From Ectocarpus siliculosus (Eukaryota; Sar; Phaeophyceae; Ectocarpales; Ectocarpaceae), in NCBI GenBank assembly GCA_000310025.1, contig FN649734.1:2799739-2863738 (forward strand): a stretch of 64,000 nt of DNA. The letters are read 5' to 3'. Shown here in pieces: positions 57,780-64,000 of the stretch. How positions within the stretch are numbered: position 1 is the stretch's first letter; the number at the start of each line of letters is the position of its first letter. The notes below the pieces were generated by a model, which did no database searches, had not been told where the DNA came from, and worked only from the letters and a program-made list of their open reading frames with translations. The translations under genes and the position numbers were made by a program.

Positions 57780-58640
57780 TTTGCTTTGTGTTATCTTTTC
57801 CCCTTTCTTAGGGCTCCGACCTGTCCTGTTATTTGTATGCATAGCCTTCTCTTAGCCCCCCAGTCTATTCCTTCCTGTGTGCCTTCTTTTATTTTAGAGG
57901 CCAAACAATGGTCTTGCGACTCATCGAGTGAGAGGTGTGGGGTGGTGAATTGTGTTGTTTTGGAGCTCCACATCCTCGATGTAGGCCATTATGATAGTGT
58001 TATTCTTATTTAGATGTAAATGTAACATAAATTATATGGAGTTTGTATATTTAATTAATTAATTAATTGTTTCTGGGTTGGGGAATGTTTTCGGTTTTGG
58101 GGAGACGACATGGGGAGACGATGTGGAGGCAAGATAAATTAATTCGGGCGCAAGCGCTGAGCGGTCGATGCCCATTCGCCATGTGCAAAATATCGCCAAA
58201 GGTTGGGGGAATGGACTCAAGGCGGGTAAGCTCACGGACAGAAGTCTGTCCCCTAGCCCACACGCGGCCCACTCTTTATTACAGCCTGTGGTGAAAACTC
58301 CTTTCTCAACAGCAAAAAAACAACGAATCGCCCTGGTGCCAGGTGTCAGTCAGTGCAGCCCGGCTTCTGTACGAGCGAAATCGTGTACGGAGTAACAGTT
58401 CTTCAGCTCTGGCAAATTTAATTAATCCATACAATCTCAAGCAATTAAGCAATTTTCGGTTTGTAGGAGACGATATGTAGGCGGAACACAGAAGAGAATG
58501 ATTCCTTCTAGAAGGTGCGGGAGATGTGGAAAGATAAAACACGGGACAGCATCTAGTCGCTGCCTGAAGCAGCGGACCCGTCCCGCTGTTGTCAGTCCTC
58601 TAACTTTGCCATCAGGCAACAGAACACCGCCTAAGGCAAA
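57780..58640 (+). repeat. Solo-LTR-like copy of the Gypsy family interrupted by the 430-bp repeat
   Basis: 57790-57985 matches 22390-22620 and 58465-58620 matches 22740-22900, in the same orientation and order. Between them 58020-58460 is the inverted copy of the 36990-37430 element. No Gypsy coding sequence flanks it, so this looks like a solo LTR with a nested insertion. Confidence 0.6.
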
Positions 58641-59869
58641 CGTATGATAGAAACGCCCTCTCAGGCAGTTAAGATATACGTGAGGGTTGATTGAACATCG
58701 GGGCTCTCAGGGAAATACCCAAGCATGCCTGATTGGCCAGGGCTTTCCCAGGAACCACCCTTAACCACGCCCCAATAAATAACAACGCGAAATATACGTG
58801 CTGCCTAGCTTCGCCGGGGGGATTCCTGAGGACAAAAGAAATCCGCCCGAGAGGTGCATCGCAATGATGTCTCACGGAGGTCAAGGTCATCACCGTTGCC
58901 GAGCTGCAACAATGAATGCCCCCATTAACACACCCGCTACGTGCAGAGTTTGAACGTTACGTATACGCAAAGTCGAGCTCCCCTCGGTTCTTCGGATCTC
59001 ACTATGAATGATCTCACCCCCACGGAGACCAGCCGCCCCCATGGATTGCAACAAAATTGTGTCCTCCCCTCGTACCGTCTACACCACGCCTTCACTTCCC
59101 ATTCCACTTTGTGTTCGCCTGACCCATGCGCTCAGTCAAACTCGTTAGGTAACTCTCCCGAAGGAACACTACTACTTCTGTGTATCACCCGGCACCTTCC
59201 TTCCCATCGCCCAACGTCCACAGCGCTTGCGGCCCTACAGGAGGGACCCCCCCTCCCCTTCCGTGTCCAAATCCCTGCGTTCCCTACCCGTACACTGCTT
59301 GTCCTGTGAACCGCAGCGCGTGTTTTCGAGAGATACGCTGAAAAGCACAGTCATCTTGGTGACTGTCGTCGAGATCAACCCTCTCTCCTACGTGTAGCAA
59401 AAAATGGTTTCTCGTGTGTGTTCTAGCCTCAAACCACTCCTGCATATTTCTGCCTATCTCGAATGCTGGCAAACCCGGACTCGAGTAAGTGCTCCCGGCC
59501 GACAAAAAGTTGCCGGCCGTCTGTCGGGAAAAAGTGCGCACGTATGGCACGGTAGGAGGAAAGACCACGAGCACTGATCAAGATAGATGAGTCGACCTAG
59601 TAAGCAGGTTTTCGGCTAGACTATACCCGCATGTGTACATTGGCCCCCCGCGCCTCCCCCCGGAGTGGTTTGGTAGATGTGCCCGTCTCGCACCTCTTGA
59701 GTATTGTACGTGCTTTCGCTTTGCCCCTTGGGGGCTATTCCTTTCTCTCTCGAGTCCCCCAGACAAGATCCAGATGTTGAAAGCGACACACTCGTGTTTC
59801 TTAGTCGAAAATCGGCCCGTCCTGGCGGTCCCGGCTTGACCGTGTGCCCATGCTGTGATGACAGACGAC
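58640..59869. other. Region downstream of gene C; no gene recognised
   Basis: This lies just 3' of the gene C stop codon, so it may hold the 3' UTR and poly(A) site, but I could not identify them. Open frames on both strands lack recognisable domains. Confidence 0.4.
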
Positions 59870-62800
59870 TCATGCCGATGTACTCCCGAACGAATACCCG
59901 TCATCGCTGCCAGGGAGAAAAAGATGTACACCGACGAAAAATGGATCAATGCGAGGGTGACACCCGCAGAGTGTTTGTTCAAATGCGGTGGGCTTCTGTG
60001 AGTTGTTAGCCTTGCCATGTGACGGTCATCGTGGCTCGTGGGTATCGTCGTCTTGCGACGGGCGCTACAGGGATGCTTGGTTGCTTCGGTCGCAGAAAGT
60101 CGTCGATTCTAGACCAACCCGCACCAGGAGCAAGAATTGGAGGGAATTTGACCTTAAGGCCCCCTCGAAAGCAGAAATAGTTGTACCGAAGAGAACACCC
60201 CCGAGAGGGAGTCCACGGCACGAGTATATGCAATGGCACCAGTTCACTAGACTTGCTCCCGAGGACTCATGGTAAAAAAAAGCGACGCGCTTGGATCCCA
60301 TCGCGACAGTCGGCTGGGCACTTCTATTAGCAGGCAGATGCAGTCGACCCGGCTACCACATGACAATAGATGCGTCCTCGAAAAACTAACCATGATGCTG
60401 ATCGCCTGTTTCGTTATTGGCCTGCATACGTCGAAAGAAAAGAAAGAAAAAGTTGTTGTTTTGTCGTTGATTTTGCTGTTGCTGCTGCCTTTGATGATTT
60501 CTACGAAGAAGGCTCAGCGCCAAACACTGAGACCGTGGTCACCAGCCAGGCTCAAAAAGCGTACCGCTGTGGAAAAAGTGAACCCAAGATGACACATTCG
60601 TTTCTAGGCGTCCCGTATGGTCCCTTGAGTCAGTGTTATGATAGCTGCAGAGTCAATGTTGAGCTTGAAGTGTTTTCGACGACGGCCTCGCCCCAGGCAG
60701 CGTTCAGGGTTTGGGCCTCGACGCACTACCGCCCGCACCACCTCCCGTACCCAGTGGTCTCTGTATTCCCGCTTCTTTAAATGGACTCTGGCAGTTCGCA
60801 CCCCCATTCAAGAACAGATGCACAGTTACGAATCCAATATTGGAGCCTACCTTGTCGCTGTTGGGTTACCCCAAAGACATAACACTAAAAAGCCTCGGGC
60901 AAAATCAGATGCTCTTACGTGGCGGTGTCTTCTTCTGTATTCAGCCTTTGCGAATTACCAGGACAAGCATGTCAATCGACTTTGACCTTTTTCGTGTGAT
61001 GACTGTACAGCAACCCTGCTTGCTTATGACGCAGACGAAAAAGAGGAGATCCAAGGAGTGAGCTTCGCTTACCTGCAGTGCGTCCACTTGAATTCGTCAT
61101 ACATGTAGGGCAGGTCCTCATTGGTGGGGTATATGAGGTCCATCCAACCCGCGTTCGTCAGTTTCATCACCTCCCCGTTGATCTGTTGAGCAGGTGTGCA
61201 GGGCATCCGTAGTGCATGGGACGAGTTGCAAGGAGAGGACAAAGGGGTTTTTCCCAAAGGTATCGAGTGGAGCCGCCAATAGCGCCGCAAAAACACGGGG
61301 GAGTGCCAAGAGAGTGCCCACCCCCAGGTGCTGTGTGCCAGTCGCTGTACCCGCTGAAACATTTGTGGACAGGCAATCCTCGGGTACGTGCATGTCGTTC
61401 AATCTACCAAGAAGGATAGACCAGATGAGGATGGTATCGGGTTGATGTTGCGTTGCACTCATACGGCGGTTGGCTGGCAGGTATCCCCCCCCACCCCTTG
61501 CTGCTGGTATCTGCGAAGGAAGTAATAGCGCGTAACCCACCTTGACCGAAAAAGGGAGGAGGTCATCCTCGTTGTGCCCTCCGCAGATGCCCTTGACGCA
61601 TGTAGGCATGTCGCCCGATCCGGGAACGACGTCGTCCCAGTTGCAAACGGTGCCCGTTTCCCCAACGACAGAGGAGTGGGCGTAGCCCCAGGTCTCGTCG
61701 AAGTCCCACCTGGTCCAGAGTTTCAAGGCGTGCAAAGGTGAAAAATCACCGACAAATCGCTGTCCGGGATGAGAGAAAAATTCCACGTACAGACCCGTGG
61801 AAGGAAGCATCGTACGAACTGCATTCTGTACGATGTAGGGGGTGAACTAAAGAGCGGTGCCAGTGACTTCTCCCACTCCACCGCAGACGGAGCTTAACTC
61901 CATGTTCCCGACGAAACCCCGACTGCACCAAACGGATCGGACAAGAGAAAAGCTCAATCCTTTCTCAAAACATTTTGTTGGTAGCCGAAAAACGAAGGAG
62001 ACAGGCATCTGGACGGAAGAGGTGAAAGTGCACGTCGAAAGTGGAACCGGTGTTAGCCTGCGGAGAATAGTGTCTGAAATGACTCCCGAAGCCCTGGATA
62101 AGTCTAGTCATCGTCAAGAGCTCCATCTCGTCCCAATGAAGACGTCAAGAAAAGACGATTGGTACGGCAGTACTCGCTCCAAGAGTGGCTGAATCCCTGA
62201 GGCAGTTCCAACAGCTATCACCACGTTGCTGTAGTCTGGGTGTACGACACAGGGCAATTTTCACCCAACGAGTCTTGGGAGCATCTTACCCTTCCGCTCC
62301 TTGACGACCTAGCATCCGTCTCCAGGCGAGCAGTCGGTCGGCCGTCGGGTGAATCACCCAGAACAGCGGGTCGTACGGTGCTGCAGACGTATACATCTCC
62401 CCGACGTTTCTGAGGGGGAAACGAACAACGGACGGACGTATTGTTCAAAGCGTACTTAACGAACTAGCATACTTCCAGACGTCGGGACAGCATGATCTTG
62501 ATTGCAATGACACGTCCAGAATTCATGCATGGCGAATGTACTGGAGCACGGATTGATGTGGTGGTAGGAGAAACTGCTCTAACGCACTGTCCGTTTCCTC
62601 TGTTGATCCACACATTCAAAGCACAGTGTTTCCGCTGCCGTCTCGCCTCCGATCCACTGTATCTATCTCACACCCCTGAATGACGGAGCAAGCTATCCAA
62701 CAGTTTAATTCTCCACCCACAGGAAAAACTTGTACACATCCCTTCGACTGCGGTGTTCTCTCGAACGGGTAGGGTCTTCAGTGACTATCCGCATTTCTTC

Positions 62801-63756
62801 CAACCTCCCTACGAGAAGAGCAAAACATCGCTCTTGCGTTTTGTGGACCCGGGAGGTTCCTGTGTTACTTCGTTGGACCACGCCCATTGGGAAAAGGGGA
62901 CGCTCGTCTCGCCGCATTACGTGGCACAACGATAAACGCACCCTGGATTGCAGAAGGAGTTGAGCATTTTCTTGAAGAACGCCTGCTGGAAGGACTCGTC
63001 ATCTTCGTGCCCCTTCACCTCGAACTTGTCTTTCTTGCTGTTGTACACCTGAGCCCATGCACCACAAGTAAAAGACAGGGTTGCCGCGCAGTCCAATTGT
63101 GTGCAAGTTAAAGGTTTGCAGTCGCCGGTATATTGGCGAGGATCACGATTGGCGGCGCCGGCGCCGAAGACGTGACGTGTCCGCGATCCAACAAGAGGGC
63201 GGGACGTCGCGTCTATTGGATACATGTGGGTCCGCCAAAATTCACACGGTGCATTCTGGAGCGGAGATATAAGCGGGTGATCCACAACAGAGTCTTCCCT
63301 GCACGAGGATGTCGTGCACGATCACCCACCGTGTGCTGGCGTGCGTGCGTTTTTTGCTCTGCTCCGAACGAACAGCCGGGGATCCCTCCATAATATACAT
63401 TGGTGTATGTACGTGGCTCCAAGAAAAAGGCTTTGATGCGTACAGTGGTGTATGAGACCTACAATACATTCGTGAAAGCGCGGCTATTCTTACAAAACGG
63501 GAACGTGTTTGGTGCACGCTGTACTTTGGCCCGCGGAAATGAACGTAGTTACATACCAGTGAAGCAGACGTATGCGCCGTCCACATCAGAGCGTGCACGT
63601 CGAGGAGGACATCGTAAGGCGTCATTCCTTTCGACTCGTACAGCTTGGCGGGGCAGGAAGTCTGGCACGGCGTTCCTTGATCGCACGTGTCAGGGATCGA
63701 CAGGTAGCCCTTGCGCCAGAGGAACTTGGTGACGAGCGGCACAGATTCGTAGTACC
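59870..63756 (-). CDS. Tyrosinase-like secreted copper oxidase, gene C (3' part; 5' part outside the window)
   Basis: Six exons on the minus strand: 63557-63756, 62942-63048, 62290-62409, 61541-61709, 61073-61182 and 59870-59906, equivalent to gene A exons 9-14. The first five have exactly the gene A lengths and phases. They encode YYESVPLVTKFLWRKGYLSI with the CX5CX3C cluster, KDKFEVKGHEDDESFQQAFF, the third CuB histidine in YDPLFWVIHPTADRLLAWRR, WDFDETWGYAHSSVVGETGT, CNWDDVVPGSGDMPTC and LTNAGWMDLIYPTNEDLPYM. The last exon ends SDDGYSFGSTSA and a TGA, four residues longer than gene A. No internal stop or frameshift appears. Earlier exons (signal peptide, PKD-like module, CuA) should lie beyond 64000. 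Confidence 0.85.
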
Positions 63757-64000
63757 CTGGACAACGAAATTTAGAAGTGCGCGATGGTTGGGGTGGGGTC
63801 ATGATTTGATTGCCTAGGCTAATTATTCGTGAAACGCGCCCCTGTTTCACGGCAGAGATCATCTCCTACCTGATAGAGAAACTTCCAATCCTTAACGCTC
63901 GATCGCTCTGTTTGGTGGTTCTGCTACGAAGACGAAGTTAATTGATCACGAGCCGACATGACGTGAGGCCGGCATAGGCTCTTGCCGTGTGATTAGGACA

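Overview
The window is nuclear DNA from a eukaryote with intron-rich genes. Coding exons are short (28-452 bp), introns run from about 0.3 to 1.9 kb with GT-AG borders, and most of the remaining space is decayed transposable elements. The combination of secreted tyrosinases and Ty3/Gypsy, Ty1/Copia and MULE elements fits a photosynthetic stramenopile, most likely a brown alga. The lineage is an inference, not proven by any marker here. Bases 1-433 are homopolymer-rich junk typical of a contig end, and two 100-N placeholders (27678-27777 and 54775-54874) mark scaffold gaps.

The host genes are three head-to-tail paralogues on the minus strand encoding a secreted tyrosinase-like type-3 copper oxidase. 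Gene C (right) enters from beyond 64000 and ends at 59870. Gene A (middle, 39029 down to 27117) is complete: I could place 14 exons with consistent phases, giving an uninterrupted 662-residue protein. Gene B (left) starts at 4741 and runs off the window through the low-quality contig end. Homologous exons have identical lengths between paralogues (109, 123 and 76 bp in A and B; 200, 107, 120, 169 and 110 bp in A and C), so the array arose by tandem duplication.

The roughly 20-kb spacers between the paralogues are transposon graveyards. The A-B spacer holds a hairpin minisatellite (7.0-7.9 kb), a 6434-bp Mutator-like element (8106-14539) with about 0.8-kb terminal inverted repeats and a perfect 9-bp target duplication, a 217-bp TA-flanked MITE nested in the left repeat only, and a degraded Ty3/Gypsy retrotransposon (about 14.87-22.92 kb). 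The C-A spacer holds an internally deleted Ty1/Copia element (41.6-44.6 kb, minus), a second partial Ty3/Gypsy element (46.6-49.4 kb, minus), the 3' end of a LINE (53.8-54.7 kb), solo-LTR-like fragments and low-complexity arrays.

The most unusual content is in the first Ty3/Gypsy element. Between Gag and protease it encodes a NADAR (YbiA-like) domain, a fold linked to NAD/ADP-ribose chemistry, and its integrase ends in a chromodomain followed by a second, Tudor-like module that is also present in the second Gypsy copy. The NADAR module is broken by one frameshift in this copy but its signature motifs are plain.
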